A DNA stretch of 64,000 nt from Trinickia mobilis. Its GTDB lineage: Bacteria; Pseudomonadota; Gammaproteobacteria; Burkholderiales; Burkholderiaceae. A program made the translations under genes and the position numbers. The stretch is from positions 62,001 through 126,000 of the forward strand of contig NZ_JAFLRF010000009.1 in NCBI RefSeq assembly GCF_017315705.1, given 5' to 3'. Positions within the stretch are counted from its first letter, which is position 1. The number at the start of each line of letters is the position of its first letter. Below the pieces are notes generated by a model. The model ran no database searches. It had not been told where the DNA came from and saw nothing but the letters and a program-made list of their open reading frames with translations. Shown in pieces: positions 1 to 9,497 of this stretch.

Positions 1-689
1 GCGCGGGCGTCGACGTGCTGCTGATCGGGGATTCGCTCGGCAACGTGCTGCAAGGCCAGACGACGACCCTGCCCGTCACGCTCGACGACATTGCGTATCA
101 CACCGCGTGCGTCGCGCGGGCGCAGCCGGGCGCGCTTATCGTCGCGGACATGCCGTTCGGTACCTACGGCACGCCCGCCGAGGCGTTCGCGAGCGCGGCG
201 AAGCTGATGCGCGCCGGCGCGCAGATGGTCAAGCTCGAAGGCGGCGAATGGCTCGCCGATACGGTGCGCTTTCTGGTGGAGCGCTCGGTGCCGGTGTGTG
301 CGCACGCCGGCCTCACGCCGCAATCGGTGCATGCGTTCGGCGGCTTCAAGGTGCAGGGCAAGACGGAAGCCGGCGCGAACCAGCTCATCCGCGATTCGCT
401 CGCCATGCAGCACGCCGGCGCGCAGTTGCTCGTCCTCGAAGCGGTCCCGGCGCTCGTCGCCGCCGAGGTGACGAAGCAATTGCACATTCCGACGATCGGC
501 ATCGGTGCGGGTGTCGATTGCTCGGGACAAGTGCTGGTTCTGCACGACATGCTCGGCATCTTCCCGGGCAAGCGGCCGCGTTTCGTCAAGGATTTCATGC
601 AAGGACAGCCGAGCATCTTTGCCGCGGTCGAGGCCTATGTGCGCGAAGTGAAGGACGGCTCGTTCCCCGGGCCGGAGCATACGTTCTGA
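1..689 (+). CDS. panB: 3-methyl-2-oxobutanoate hydroxymethyltransferase (PanB), 5' end outside window
   Basis: PanB transfers a hydroxymethyl group from methylene-THF to 2-oxoisovalerate, giving ketopantoate for pantothenate and CoA synthesis; it is a cytosolic TIM-barrel enzyme. The frame is open from base 3, before the first possible start at 15, so the gene begins upstream and roughly the first 40 residues are missing. Visible family motifs are [10 protein letters not shown] (metal and substrate loop), [27 protein letters not shown] and GIGAG. The C-terminus ends as expected with GPEHTF. The stop is followed by a strong hairpin at 698-725. panC is normally its partner and would lie upstream. 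Only the truncation is unusual. Confidence 0.97.
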   Translation, partial: AGVDVLLIGDSLGNVLQGQTTTLPVTLDDIAYHTACVARAQPGALIVADMPFGTYGTPAEAFASAAKLMRAGAQMVKLEGGEWLADTVRFLVERSVPVCAHAGLTPQSVHAFGGFKVQGKTEAGANQLIRDSLAMQHAGAQLLVLEAVPALVAAEVTKQLHIPTIGIGAGVDCSGQVLVLHDMLGIFPGKRPRFVKDFMQGQPSIFAAVEAYVREVKDGSFPGPEHTF

Positions 690-697
690 GTCTGGAT

Positions 698-725
698 GCG
701 GGCGGGACTGGAGGGTCCCGCCCGC
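698..725 (+). terminator. perfect hairpin after panB
   Basis: An 11-bp perfect inverted repeat (GCGGGCGGGAC / GTCCCGCCCGC) with a 6-nt loop starts 9 bases after the panB stop. There is no U-tract, so it could be a weak or Rho-assisted terminator or a 3'-end stabilising structure. Confidence 0.5.
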
Positions 726-958
726 ACCGACAGCCCGGGCCCAGTGCCGGCACGAAAGCGCAAGCGTCCGGAGCGACGGAAGAGCAGCCTTCAAGCAACG
801 TTTTCAGACGGAATACTTATCGACAGATACCCGCTGATCAACACCACTTCAGACTAATTCTTAGTTTTTTCAGATTTTTCTGATCGCTTATCGCAGCTCG
901 GTCGACTATCTTGGTCCGTCCACCTGCGGCAACGCCGCCTAACTTTGGACAGACCACC
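726..958. other. intergenic stretch without a recognised gene
   Basis: No convincing gene is seen here. Bases 864-895 are AT-rich for this genome and contain a small 5-bp inverted repeat (TCAGA-TTTT-TCTGA, 870-883) preceded by a T run. This could belong to a promoter or terminator, but the evidence does not decide. Confidence 0.4.
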
Positions 959-1093
959 ATGAGCCCCTTTTGCCTGATCGACGTGGCGCAACTTCGCAAA
1001 GACGCCACCGCACCGAACCCAAACCGTTTTCGCGCGCTGTGCGTCCGTTTTGCCGGCTGGATGCTGCGCCTTCACGCCAAGCGCCTGGCATGA
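959..1093 (+). CDS. possible 44-residue protein of unknown function
   Basis: This short ATG-initiated frame lies between panB and the 3' end of pabB. The predicted protein starts MSPFCLIDVAQLRKDA and ends with a basic, partly hydrophobic stretch (FAGWMLRLHAKRLA) that could form an amphipathic helix. No Shine-Dalgarno sequence is obvious and I recognise no family. It does not overlap a known gene, so it is not merely a shadow, but coding status is uncertain. A GTG at 911 would lengthen it by 16 residues with no better signal. Confidence 0.25.
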   Translation: MSPFCLIDVAQLRKDATAPNPNRFRALCVRFAGWMLRLHAKRLA

Positions 1094-1135
1094 CGGCAGG
1101 CCGGGCGCAGCCGCGCCACGGCTCGTTTCCCGCAG

Positions 1136-3046
1136 CTAACCCCGTGTGACCCGCGCGGGCAACGCGCCACGCAACGCATTGCAGACCATCAACGCCTCGG
1201 CATTCAGCAGGTCCGCCAGAACGAGCACGCGCTCGGCCGCTTGAAAGCTCGCATCGTCGAGCAGAACTCGGCGCATCACACCAGGCAGCACACCCGACGA
1301 TAGCGGCGGCGTCCACCAGCGCCCGTCCAGCTTCACGAAGACATTCGACCGGCCGCCTTCGGTCAGCTCGCCATGCTCGTTGAAAAACAGCATGTCGAAG
1401 CCGCCGTGCGCCTCCGCTTCACGCCAGCCGCGGTCGTATTCGGCGCGGCGCGTGGTCTTGTGCGTGAGCAGCGGATCGGCGGCTTGCGTCGGCGCGAAGC
1501 CGTGATCGGGCGCGAGCATCACGCCGACTACGTCGCTCGCAAGCGGAGTAAGCGGCGCCGCGACGATCTCGACGTGCCCCGTCTTCGACAGCGCGACGCG
1601 ACACCTGTGTTCGACTCCGGCGGGCCACTCCGCGCAACGTTCGGCAAGCCGAGCGCGCACTCCGGCTTCGTCAAACGCAAAGCCGAGTTGCCGGGCGCTC
1701 GCGCCAAGCCGCGCCAGATGCAAATCCAGGTAACGCACGCCCGCCTCGCGCGCTGCATGCATCGTTTCGAACAACTGAAGACCGGGATCGGCTCCCGTCA
1801 GGAATCGTGCTTTCAAGCGACACTCCGCATATTCATCGGCCGCGACGCTGTCGAGCACGATGCCGCCGCCGACGCCCATCCTCCCGCGACGCTGCCCCGA
1901 CGCCGAAGGGGGGCTGAGCTCCAGCGTCCGAATCGCCACCGACAGACAAAAGTCGCCGCAAACCGGCGCTTCGTTCAAGACCTCTGTCTGCGGCGGCGCG
2001 TCCAGCCATCCGATCGCGCCCGTGTAAAGACCGCGAGGCGACGTCTCGATCTCGTCGATCAATTGCATGGTCCGATACTTCGGCGCGCCGGTAATCGAGC
2101 CGCACGGAAAGAGCGCACGCAGCACGTCGGCAAACGTGACGCCGGCGCGCATCGTGGCCTCGACGGTCGACGTCATCTGCCAAACCGACGGATAGGGCTC
2201 GATCGAAAACAGTGCCGGCACGACGACCGACCCGGTCGTTGCGATACGCGAGAGGTCGTTGCGCAGCAAGTCGACGATCATCACGTTCTCGGCGCGGTTC
2301 TTCGGGTCGTTTGCCAGGAACGCGGCAGCGCGCGCATCGTCCGCGGGGTCCGCGGCGCGTGCCGTCGTCCCCTTCATGGGCCGCGCGCGCAAGCGCGCGC
2401 CCGCCTTCTCGACGAATAGCTCCGGCGAGCACGACACCACCCACGCACCGCCCGGCAGCGCGACGAGCGCGCCGTATCGCACCGGCTGACGCAGGCGCAG
2501 CCGCCGATACAGCGCAAGCGGCGAGCCGAACACATCGAAGCCGAGCCGATAGGTGTAGTTGATCTGGTACGACTCGCCGTCGCGCAGCGCGTCGTGGACA
2601 GCGGCAATCGCTGCGTTGAACTCATCCTCGGTCACGCTCTCGGTGACATTCAGCACGCCCGCCACGGACGGCTCCTGCGTACCGCCGTCGAGACCGGCGA
2701 GCCAGGCGTCGGTCTCGTCGCGCGACAGCTTTTCACAGCGCGAGAACATTAAAAAACGCAGCGAGGCGGAGCCTAGCTGCGTTCTTTGCGACCCGAGGAA
2801 GCCTTTGTCGTTCGACAGGGACAGATTTCGCCCAAATTCATAGTCGGCGAGCACGACAGCGTGGAGACCGCGGCGCGCATCGCCGGCAGCAGCGGCGCAG
2901 GCTTCGTCGAGCCGCGCACCGTCGCTGCACGCATGCTCGCGCACGAAGCCCGTGTACAAACGACTCGACCGCACAGCGGCGGTCGAGTCGCAATCGTCGA
3001 GCAGCGCGAACATTGCGGTGCCCGCACTCACGTCATCAGCCGTCAT
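1136..3046 (-). CDS. pabB: aminodeoxychorismate synthase component I fused to aminodeoxychorismate lyase
   Basis: A 636-residue fusion for p-aminobenzoate (folate) synthesis. Residues about 1-390 are PabB-like and convert chorismate plus ammonia to aminodeoxychorismate. They show the chorismate-binding signatures SYQINYTYRL, RPMKGTTARA (the PMKGT lysine typical of PabB rather than TrpE), NVMIVDLLRNDLSRIA and LFPCGSITGAPK. Residues about 395-636 are a class IV PLP aminotransferase fold (PabC-like lyase releasing pyruvate and PABA) with the candidate Schiff-base lysine in LLTHKTTRRAEYD and the GGRSNVFV motif. The N-terminal part is shorter than in stand-alone PabB. The glutaminase PabA is not in the window. 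The gene stands alone, convergent with panB and downstream of dnaJ on the same strand. Confidence 0.94.
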   Translation of the reverse strand: MTADDVSAGTAMFALLDDCDSTAAVRSSRLYTGFVREHACSDGARLDEACAAAAGDARRGLHAVVLADYEFGRNLSLSNDKGFLGSQRTQLGSASLRFLMFSRCEKLSRDETDAWLAGLDGGTQEPSVAGVLNVTESVTEDEFNAAIAAVHDALRDGESYQINYTYRLGFDVFGSPLALYRRLRLRQPVRYGALVALPGGAWVVSCSPELFVEKAGARLRARPMKGTTARAADPADDARAAAFLANDPKNRAENVMIVDLLRNDLSRIATTGSVVVPALFSIEPYPSVWQMTSTVEATMRAGVTFADVLRALFPCGSITGAPKYRTMQLIDEIETSPRGLYTGAIGWLDAPPQTEVLNEAPVCGDFCLSVAIRTLELSPPSASGQRRGRMGVGGGIVLDSVAADEYAECRLKARFLTGADPGLQLFETMHAAREAGVRYLDLHLARLGASARQLGFAFDEAGVRARLAERCAEWPAGVEHRCRVALSKTGHVEIVAAPLTPLASDVVGVMLAPDHGFAPTQAADPLLTHKTTRRAEYDRGWREAEAHGGFDMLFFNEHGELTEGGRSNVFVKLDGRWWTPPLSSGVLPGVMRRVLLDDASFQAAERVLVLADLLNAEALMVCNALRGALPARVTRG

Positions 3047-3093
3047 CTACACCACCAGCCTCATGCGCCGAGCGTCCTGCCCCACCCTATCGA

Positions 3094-4230
3094 TCAATCG
3101 AAGAAGCTCTTCACGCGGTCGAACCAGCTCTTGCTTTGCGGGCTGTGACGCGGACCGCCTTCGACGAGCGACTTCTCGAATTGCTTGAGCAGATCTCGCT
3201 GCTGTTCGGTCAGCTTCACCGGAGTCTCCACCTGCACGTGCACGTAGAGATCGCCCGCGATGCTCGAACGCAGCCCCTTGATGCCCTTCGCGCGCAGACG
3301 GAACGTCTTGCCCGACTGCGTGCCCTCCGGCACCGAGAAGCTTGCGCGGCCCGCCAGCGTCGGCACCTCGATCTCGCCGCCGAGCGCCGCCGTGGTGAAC
3401 GGAATCGGCATCTGGCAATGGAGGTCGTCGCCGTCGCGCTCGAACACCGAGTGCGGCTTGATGTGAATTTCTACGTACAAGTCGCCCGACGGCCCGCCGT
3501 TGATGCCTGGCTCGCCGTTGCCAGCCGAGCGGATGCGCATGCCGTCGTCGATGCCCGCCGGGATCTTCACTTCGAGCGTCTTCGTTTCCTTCACCTTGCC
3601 CGCACCGTGGCAATGCGCGCACGGTTCAGGGATGTAGGAGCCGCTGCCGTGGCACTTCGGACAGGTCTGCTGGATGCTGAAGAAGCCTTGCGACATCCGG
3701 ACTGCGCCGGAGCCGTGACAGGTCGGACAAGTCTCGGGCTTCGTACCCGGCTTGGCGCCGGAGCCGTGGCAGACATCGCACGACACCCAGCTCGGCACGC
3801 GGATCTGCGTGTCGTAGCCATGCGCGGCCTGCTCGAGCGTGATCTCCATGCTGTAGCGCAAGTCCGCGCCGCGGTACACCTGCGGGCCGCCGCGTCCGCC
3901 GCGCGCGGCGCCGCCCGCTGCCTGGCCGAAGATATCGCCGAAGATATCGCCGAACGCATCGGCAAAACCGCCGAAGCCCTGTGCGCCCGCCGCCCCCATG
4001 TTCGGATCGACGCCCGCATGACCGTATTGGTCGTACGCCGTGCGCTTTTGCGAGTCCGACAGCATTTCATAGGCTTCCTTCGCCTCTTTGAAATGCTCTT
4101 CCGAATCCTTGCTGTCCGGATTGCGGTCGGGGTGGTACTTCATCGCGAGCTTGCGATAAGCCTTCTTGATCTCGTCGTCGCTCGCGTTCTTCGCGACACC
4201 CAGAACCTCGTAATAATCCCGTTTCGCCAT
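3094..4230 (-). CDS. dnaJ: chaperone DnaJ (Hsp40)
   Basis: A 378-residue type I DnaJ co-chaperone that delivers unfolded clients to DnaK and stimulates its ATPase. The order is a J-domain (residues 1-70, with the HPD tripeptide in [10 protein letters not shown]), a glycine/phenylalanine-rich linker containing [17 protein letters not shown], four CxxCxGxG zinc repeats ([32 protein letters not shown]) and the C-terminal substrate-binding domains. Length is normal. It lies downstream of dnaK on the same strand, separated by 223 bp that include a hairpin, so it may be co-transcribed at reduced level. No strong Shine-Dalgarno precedes the ATG at 4230; the start is fixed by the invariant J-domain beginning [11 protein letters not shown]. 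Confidence 0.99.
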   Translation of the reverse strand: MAKRDYYEVLGVAKNASDDEIKKAYRKLAMKYHPDRNPDSKDSEEHFKEAKEAYEMLSDSQKRTAYDQYGHAGVDPNMGAAGAQGFGGFADAFGDIFGDIFGQAAGGAARGGRGGPQVYRGADLRYSMEITLEQAAHGYDTQIRVPSWVSCDVCHGSGAKPGTKPETCPTCHGSGAVRMSQGFFSIQQTCPKCHGSGSYIPEPCAHCHGAGKVKETKTLEVKIPAGIDDGMRIRSAGNGEPGINGGPSGDLYVEIHIKPHSVFERDGDDLHCQMPIPFTTAALGGEIEVPTLAGRASFSVPEGTQSGKTFRLRAKGIKGLRSSIAGDLYVHVQVETPVKLTEQQRDLLKQFEKSLVEGGPRHSPQSKSWFDRVKSFFD

Positions 4231-4401
4231 GTCGGTTCAACGCCGGCCGCACACCTCGCGCGGCCGCTCCTTTCGCATGCTGTGGAGTCTCGCGACTCGT
4301 CTGGCAGCCGCTTCGTCACCGGTTTGCCCGGCAAAAAAGCGCCGCCCTCCATAAAACAAATGTGCCCGGAGAACCAAAAAGGTTCGCCAGGCGCGTTCAT
4401 T

Positions 4402-4432
4402 GCGGCCGGAAACTCGCTCGAGCGCCGGCCGC
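4402..4432 (-). terminator. hairpin between dnaK and dnaJ
   Basis: An 8-bp perfect stem (GCGGCCGG / CCGGCCGC) encloses a second small palindrome (CGCTCGAGCG), 22 bp after the dnaK stop. It has no immediate U-tract. It could be a partial terminator or an mRNA-stabilising hairpin that sets the dnaK:dnaJ ratio. Confidence 0.4.
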
Positions 4433-4453
4433 CGTTCTGCAGTGACTGATGCC

Positions 4454-6427
4454 TCAGTCCTTCTTTACTTCCTTGAACTCGGCGTCGACCACGTCGTCGT
4501 CCGGCTGGCCCGAAGCCGAAGCACCGCCGCCGTTGGCCGTGCCGGCCGAGGCACTCGCTGCTGCACCCGCCGCGCCTGCTGCCGCGCCTTGAGCAGCCTG
4601 CATGTCGGCGTACATCTTCTCGCCGAGCTTCTGCGACGCCGTCGCAACCGCTTCGATCTTGGCTTCGATCGCCGCCTTGTCGCTCGAATTGCTCTTGAGC
4701 GTTTCTTCCAGCTCCTTCAGCGCGGCTTCGATTTTTTCCTTGTCCGACGCGTCGATCTTGTCGCCGTACTCGGTCAGCGCCTTCTTCGTGCTGTGGACCA
4801 GCGCATCGCCCTGGTTGCGCGCGTCGGCCAGCTCACGCAGCTTGTGATCTTCTTCCGCGTTCGCCTCGGCATCCTTCACCATCTTTTCGATCTCGGCCTC
4901 GGACAAGCCCGAGTTCGCCTTGATGGTGATGCGGTTTTCCTTGCCGGTCGCCTTGTCCTTCGCGCCGACGTGCAGAATGCCGTTCGCGTCGATGTCGAAG
5001 GTCACTTCGATCTGCGGCACCCCGCGCGGTGCGGGCGGAATACCTTCGAGGTTGAACTCGCCAAGCAGCTTGTTGCCCGCTGCCATCTCGCGTTCGCCCT
5101 GGAACACCTTGATCGTCACGGCCGATTGGTTGTCGTCCGCCGTCGAATACACCTGCGAGTGCTTCGTCGGAATCGTCGTGTTCTTGTTGATCATCTTCGT
5201 CATCACGCCGCCGAGCGTTTCGATGCCGAGCGACAGCGGGGTCACGTCGAGCAGCAACACGTCCTTGCGGTCGCCCGACAGAACCTGGCCTTGAATCGCG
5301 GCGCCCACTGCCACGGCTTCGTCCGGGTTCACGTCGCGGCGCGGTTCCTTGCCGAAGAACTCCTTCACCGTTTCCTGCACCTTCGGCATGCGCGTCATGC
5401 CGCCAACCAGGATGACGTCATCGATGTCGCCGACTTTAACGCCCGCATCCTTGATCGCGATGCGGCACGGCTCGACCGTACGGGCGATCAGCTCTTCGAC
5501 AAGCGCTTCGAGCTTGGCGCGCGTGATCTTGAGGTTCAAGTGCTTCGGACCCGAGGCGTCCGCCGTGATGTACGGCAGGTTGATTTCGGTCTGCTGGCTC
5601 GACGACAGTTCGATCTTCGCCTTTTCCGCCGCTTCCTTCAGGCGTTGCAGCGCGAGCACGTCCTTCGAGAGGTCGACGCCCTGCTCTTTCTTGAACTCGC
5701 CGATGATGTAATCGATGATGCGCTGGTCGAAATCTTCACCGCCGAGGAACGTGTCGCCGTTCGTCGACAGCACTTCGAATTGCATTTCGCCGTCCACATC
5801 CGCGATTTCGATGATCGAGATATCGAACGTGCCGCCGCCCAAGTCGTACACCGCGATCTTGCGGTCGCCCTTTTCGGCCTTGTCGAGACCGAACGCGAGC
5901 GCTGCCGCCGTCGGCTCGTTGATGATCCGCTTCACTTCGAGACCGGCAATGCGGCCCGCGTCTTTGGTGGCCTGGCGCTGGCTGTCGTTGAAGTACGCGG
6001 GCACCGTGATCACGGCTTCGGTGACCGGCTCGCCGAGGTAATCTTCAGCGGTCTTCTTCATCTTGCGAAGCACTTCCGCCGAGATTTGCGGCGGCGCGAG
6101 CTTCTGGTCGTGCGCTTCGATCCAGGCGTCGCCGTTATCTGCCTTGATGATCTTGTAAGGCATCAGGCCGATGTCCTTCTGGACTTCCTTCTCTTCGAAA
6201 CGGCGGCCGATCAGGCGCTTGACCGCGAACAGCGTGTTTCTCGGGTTGGTCACCGACTGGCGCTTCGCAGGCGCGCCCACGAGGATTTCGTTGTCGTCCA
6301 TGTAGGCGATGATCGACGGCGTCGTGCGGGCGCCTTCCGAGTTTTCGATCACCTTGACCTGATTGCCTTCCATCAGCGCCACGCACGAATTCGTGGTGCC
6401 GAGGTCGATGCCGATGATTCTGCCCAT
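4454..6427 (-). CDS. dnaK: chaperone DnaK (Hsp70)
   Basis: A 657-residue ATP-dependent Hsp70 that folds and remodels proteins with DnaJ and GrpE. The actin-like ATPase domain occupies residues 1-385, with [12 protein letters not shown] (phosphate 1), [13 protein letters not shown] (phosphate 2) and [12 protein letters not shown] (adenosine). A linker near [12 protein letters not shown] leads to the beta-sandwich peptide-binding domain and the helical lid. The tail is Gly/Ala-rich and ends [15 protein letters not shown], typical of bacterial DnaK. The ATG at 6427 is chosen because [12 protein letters not shown] is the universal N-terminus and AGGAGATTAGGAAA precedes it as Shine-Dalgarno. The upstream in-frame extension is not conserved sequence. 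It follows grpE after a 267-bp spacer holding a CIRCE-like palindrome. Confidence 0.99.
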   Translation of the reverse strand: MGRIIGIDLGTTNSCVALMEGNQVKVIENSEGARTTPSIIAYMDDNEILVGAPAKRQSVTNPRNTLFAVKRLIGRRFEEKEVQKDIGLMPYKIIKADNGDAWIEAHDQKLAPPQISAEVLRKMKKTAEDYLGEPVTEAVITVPAYFNDSQRQATKDAGRIAGLEVKRIINEPTAAALAFGLDKAEKGDRKIAVYDLGGGTFDISIIEIADVDGEMQFEVLSTNGDTFLGGEDFDQRIIDYIIGEFKKEQGVDLSKDVLALQRLKEAAEKAKIELSSSQQTEINLPYITADASGPKHLNLKITRAKLEALVEELIARTVEPCRIAIKDAGVKVGDIDDVILVGGMTRMPKVQETVKEFFGKEPRRDVNPDEAVAVGAAIQGQVLSGDRKDVLLLDVTPLSLGIETLGGVMTKMINKNTTIPTKHSQVYSTADDNQSAVTIKVFQGEREMAAGNKLLGEFNLEGIPPAPRGVPQIEVTFDIDANGILHVGAKDKATGKENRITIKANSGLSEAEIEKMVKDAEANAEEDHKLRELADARNQGDALVHSTKKALTEYGDKIDASDKEKIEAALKELEETLKSNSSDKAAIEAKIEAVATASQKLGEKMYADMQAAQGAAAGAAGAAASASAGTANGGGASASGQPDDDVVDAEFKEVKKD

Positions 6428-6514
6428 TTTTCCTAATCTCCTAACTTTTGATCGCTTTGGGGCGGGCCTTGTCCGGTAAGGTCTCGGCAGGGACCGCCAC
6501 GCTAAATTCAAACC

Positions 6515-6533
6515 TGCACTCAAAGTGAGTGCA
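6515..6533. promoter_or_regulatory. CIRCE-like perfect palindrome upstream of dnaK
   Basis: TGCACTCA-AAG-TGAGTGCA is a perfect 8-bp inverted repeat with a 3-nt centre, 88 bp upstream of the dnaK start. The arms contain GCACTC and GAGTGC, the core half-sites of the CIRCE operator bound by HrcA, but they are 5 nt apart instead of the canonical 9. HrcA is encoded at 9498-10517. It may be a variant operator or a 5'-UTR hairpin. Confidence 0.4.
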
Positions 6534-6560
6534 CCCGCTTCGTTTTCAAGACCCTCAACA

Positions 6561-6586
6561 CGATGCGGTCTTTAATTTTTTTCAAT
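6561..6586 (-). promoter_or_regulatory. possible sigma-32 promoter for dnaK
   Basis: Read on the minus strand, ATTGAAA is followed after 11 nt by CCGCATCG, which resembles the heat-shock promoter pattern CTTGAAA-N11-16-CCCCATnT with three mismatches. It lies between grpE and dnaK and would put the CIRCE-like palindrome in the transcribed leader. Weak evidence. Confidence 0.3.
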
Positions 6587-6694
6587 CGCCGACGCCAAGG
6601 GCGCGGATCGCGGCCGGCTGCGAGAGCATCGCTTTCTTCGCGATTTCGCAGTTGAGGCAGTCCGCACAATGGGGACGAGATGCGCGAGCGCCGC

Positions 6695-7267
6695 TTACTT
6701 GGGCTGCGCGACGGTCACGAGCGCCGGACGCAGGACGCGGTCGGCAATCACGTAACCCTTTTGCAGCACGGCGACGACGGTGTTCGGCTCCTGCTCTGCC
6801 GGCACCATCGAGATGGCCTGGTGACGATGCGGGTCGAACTTCTCGCCGACCGGATTCACGACGGCGATGCGGCCCTTTTCCATGGCGCTCGTCAGCTGGC
6901 GCAGCGTGAGCTCGACGCCTTCGCGGATCTTCGCCAGATCGCCCGTCGAATCGGCGAGCGCGGCCTCGAGACTGTCCATCACCGGGAGCAGGCGCTCCGC
7001 AAAGCTCTCGATCGCGAACTTGTGAGCCTTCTGCACTTCCTCGTGCGCACGGCGGCGCACGTTTTCGGTTTCCGCCTTGGCGCGCAGGAAGCTTTCCTGC
7101 AATTCGGCAATCTTGGCCTGAGCCTCCGCCAGCGCGGCCTCCGGACTGACCTGCGGCGCGGCCTGCTCGGCGGCGGTTTCAGGCGTCACGTTCTCGGCTG
7201 CCTCGCGAGCGGCCTCGTCGGCCGTCGTGGAGTTCTGGGTCGATGGATTGTCTTGCGTGTTTTCCAT
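6695..7267 (-). CDS. grpE: nucleotide exchange factor GrpE
   Basis: A 190-residue GrpE that releases ADP from DnaK and acts as a thermosensor in the chaperone cycle. Residues 1-50 are acidic, Ala/Thr-rich and probably disordered; a long coiled-coil follows (about 50-110, [20 protein letters not shown]), then the beta-domain with [17 protein letters not shown] and [19 protein letters not shown], the family signature. The ATG at 7267 is preferred because the upstream in-frame extension (MPGRSRTV...) is not part of the family. A sigma-32-type promoter at 7390-7417 and the order grpE-dnaK-dnaJ suggest heat-shock control. Confidence 0.98.
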   Translation of the reverse strand: MENTQDNPSTQNSTTADEAAREAAENVTPETAAEQAAPQVSPEAALAEAQAKIAELQESFLRAKAETENVRRRAHEEVQKAHKFAIESFAERLLPVMDSLEAALADSTGDLAKIREGVELTLRQLTSAMEKGRIAVVNPVGEKFDPHRHQAISMVPAEQEPNTVVAVLQKGYVIADRVLRPALVTVAQPK

Positions 7268-7389
7268 GTCGCTGAAAAGTCGTCTAAAAAAGTGAATCCG
7301 AGGCGCGACGGTGCGGGATCTGCCAGGCACCGTTTCGCCGCCATTGAGCGTTGTAAAGACGCAACATGATCATTGCGTGTCGCGGGTGC

Positions 7390-7417
7390 AAATGAGGGCT
7401 CAGAGGACGATTTCAAG
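7390..7417 (-). promoter_or_regulatory. sigma-32 (RpoH) heat-shock promoter of grpE
   Basis: On the minus strand the sequence reads CTTGAAA, 13 nt, then CCTCATTT. This matches the RpoH consensus (CTTGAAA, then CCCCATnT) closely and with normal spacing. It is 122 bp upstream of the grpE start. The remainder of 7268-7630, between grpE and the divergent small gene, shows no gene. Confidence 0.7.
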
Positions 7418-7630
7418 GGCTTCCCAGCAAGTTTCTGCACCCGCGGCGGGCGCCCGAAATAGGCCGTTACATTGATTACCGGTTCGCTATCACATCCACG
7501 TTGAGCGCTATTCGGGTTTGCCCTAAACTTCGTTCCAGGATCAAGAAAAAGGCAGGTCAACCGTAGCCCGCCAGAAGCCGCTAAACCGCTGAATCTCCCG
7601 TTTCCGAATCGCTTTCCCAGGGGGAGTACC

Positions 7631-7792
7631 GTGAAACTGACCTTTGCAATAGCGGTGGTCGCGCTGGTACTCATCGCGGGGACCACCACCATCTGTATGT
7701 CCGGGGCCGTCAACGACAACACGACCGAATATGGCAGCGTGCACGCCACGTTCGAACAGTTGTTCAACCCCCACCTGAAAGTTTGTCGATGA
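7631..7792 (+). CDS. small 53-residue secreted or membrane-anchored protein, unknown function
   Basis: A GTG start is preceded by a strong Shine-Dalgarno (GGGGGAG, 5 nt spacing). The product begins MKLTFAIAVVALVLIAG, a typical signal peptide or single N-terminal transmembrane helix, followed by a short polar tail (NDNTTEYGSVHATF, then HLKVCR) with one cysteine in the hydrophobic half and one at the end. No family is recognised. The gene is divergent from grpE, and its last 29 bases overlap the 3' end of hslR on the other strand. A good Shine-Dalgarno, hydrophobic N-terminus and polar tail make chance unlikely. Confidence 0.6.
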   Translation: MKLTFAIAVVALVLIAGTTTICMSGAVNDNTTEYGSVHATFEQLFNPHLKVCR

Positions 7793-8180
7793 TGCGGCGG
7801 TCGCGCTTGGTCGGCCTGCCGTGCAACGCGGCCGCCGGCTCACGAAACGTCTTGCGCCGCTCGAGTTCGGCCGCGCGCTTTTCCTGGCTGTCCGCCGTCT
7901 CCGCATAAAGCGTCTGCGCGACGCTCGCCGGTCCGCGCACTTCGCAGATTCCCAACACCTGAACCTGCCACACGATCCATTCAATGTCGATTTCGACGAG
8001 ATCGCCCACCCGCACGTCTTTTGCCGGCTTGACGGGCGCGCCGCCGATGCGGACGCGCCCCTTTTCGACGGCGTCCGCCGCGAGCGAGCGCGTCTTGAAA
8101 AAGCGCGCGGCCCAGAGCCACTTGTCGATGCGCAATCGTGCGCCCGGTTCGGTCGAAATCTTGTAGTTCATAAGATTCAT
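7764..8180 (-). CDS. hslR: S4-domain RNA-binding protein, Hsp15 (HslR) family
   Basis: A protein of about 138 residues with an S4 RNA-binding domain near the N-terminus (LRIDKWLWAARFFKTRSLA, then KGRVRIGGAPVKPAKDVRVGD). In E. coli, Hsp15 binds 50S subunits carrying stalled nascent chains and is heat-inducible. The C-terminal part is highly basic (ERRKTFREPAAALHGRPTKRDRR), as in the family. The start is uncertain: ATG at 8180 (MNLMNYKIS) or 8171 (MNYKIS), neither with a clear Shine-Dalgarno. Upstream in-frame codons to 8231 look non-conserved. It sits between heat-shock genes and hemH, and its 3' end overlaps the small plus-strand gene. Confidence 0.9.
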   Translation of the reverse strand: MNLMNYKISTEPGARLRIDKWLWAARFFKTRSLAADAVEKGRVRIGGAPVKPAKDVRVGDLVEIDIEWIVWQVQVLGICEVRGPASVAQTLYAETADSQEKRAAELERRKTFREPAAALHGRPTKRDRRIIDKLSGGG

Positions 8181-8288
8181 CTGGACGCTATCGCGTCGGA
8201 AACAAGCCGGTGCGGCCATCCGTGCCGGCAAGAATAGGTCGATCGGCGCGGACGGCCTGCCCGTCCCGCCGTTGTTCGCCGCAGCCCG

Positions 8289-9356
8289 TTACATCACCGC
8301 GCTCAACGGCGACGCCGCGTAGACCGGCCACCCCTGCAGGTTCTGCGCGACGATCTCGCCAAGGGCGGCGATCCACGCCGGCGATGCATTCAGGCACGGA
8401 ATCCGGTGGAATTCCTTTCCGCCAGCATGAAGGAATTCGTCACGCACTTCGAGGCCGATCTCTTCGATGGTCTCGAGGCAATCGGCGGTAAACCCCGGAC
8501 AAAAGACGTCCGCCCGCCGCACGCCCGCGGCACCCAATTCGTTGAGCGTCGGCGCCGTGTATGGCTGCAGCCATTCGGCGCGGCCGAAACGCGACTGGAA
8601 CGTCACCCGGCACGCCACCGGCGTCAGTTCAAGCTCGGCCATCAGCAGCGCGGCGGTCTGCTGGCACTGGTCGTGGTATGGGTCGCCGAGATCCAGCGTG
8701 CGCTTCGGCACGCCGTGAAAGCTCAGAACCAGCTTATCGCCGGCCGAGAAATTCGGGCGGCCGTGCGCGGCCCAATACTGGCGCACCTGCTCGGCAAGCG
8801 CGCGGACATACGCCCGATGATCGGCGTAGTGGCGCACCGTGCGAATTTCCGGCTGGTTGCGCATGCGCTTTAACGCGGCGAAAGCGTCGTCGAAGGCGGT
8901 CGCCGTCGTGGACGACGAGTACTGCGGGTACATCGGCATCAAGAGCACGCGTTCGGCGCCCGCGAGCTTAAGCTGGTTGAGCATGGCGGGAATACTGGGG
9001 GTGCCGTAGCGCATCGCGTATTCGACGATCACGTGATACTCGTTCACGTTCAGCAACTGGCGCAGCGCTTCGACCTGCTTTTCGGTATAAACCCGCAGCG
9101 GCGAGCCCTCCGGCATCCAGACAGCCGCATATTTCTTCGCGGACGCGCGCCCGCGAAGCGGCAGAATCGCCAGACGCAGAATGACTTGCCAGGCGAGCGC
9201 CGGGATCTCAACGACGCGCGGGTCGGACAGAAACTGCGCGAGATATCGGCGCACCGCGGACGGCGTGGGCGCATCGGGCGTGCCGAGATTGATCAGCAGC
9301 ACGGCGACACGGTGCGACGTGGCAGGCTGCGATGGCAGCTCGAGGTCAAAACGCAT
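8289..9356 (-). CDS. hemH: ferrochelatase (HemH)
   Basis: A 355-residue enzyme that inserts Fe2+ into protoporphyrin IX, the last step of haem synthesis. Family signatures are [13 protein letters not shown] at the N-terminus, [12 protein letters not shown], the catalytic-histidine segment [19 protein letters not shown] and the metal-binding region [16 protein letters not shown]. The start at 9356 ([14 protein letters not shown]) is chosen because the upstream extension is rich in Arg/Cys and unlike the family. No iron-sulfur cysteine cluster motif is evident. It lies between hslR and hrcA, all on the minus strand, an arrangement typical of Burkholderia-type genomes. Confidence 0.97.
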   Translation of the reverse strand: MRFDLELPSQPATSHRVAVLLINLGTPDAPTPSAVRRYLAQFLSDPRVVEIPALAWQVILRLAILPLRGRASAKKYAAVWMPEGSPLRVYTEKQVEALRQLLNVNEYHVIVEYAMRYGTPSIPAMLNQLKLAGAERVLLMPMYPQYSSSTTATAFDDAFAALKRMRNQPEIRTVRHYADHRAYVRALAEQVRQYWAAHGRPNFSAGDKLVLSFHGVPKRTLDLGDPYHDQCQQTAALLMAELELTPVACRVTFQSRFGRAEWLQPYTAPTLNELGAAGVRRADVFCPGFTADCLETIEEIGLEVRDEFLHAGGKEFHRIPCLNASPAWIAALGEIVAQNLQGWPVYAASPLSAVM

Positions 9357-9497
9357 AGGCAAGCAGCAAAAGCGCGCTCGAACCCGCTTGGGGCAAGCGG
9401 CAAAGCATCGGTTCAGATCCGGATCATTATAGCGGCGCGGTTTGACGCGCATACCCCGCCGTTCGGCCGATTGGCAGCGCGCATCGGCGCGCGGACA

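Noticed and set aside
3013-4449. Open frame of 478 codons antisense to dnaJ
   Set aside because: Same shadow effect; no ribosome-binding site and no family features.
4400-6436. Open frame of 678 codons antisense to dnaK
   Set aside because: High-GC codon structure produces long antisense frames; the protein is Arg/His/Leu-rich without any motif, while the other strand is an unmistakable dnaK.
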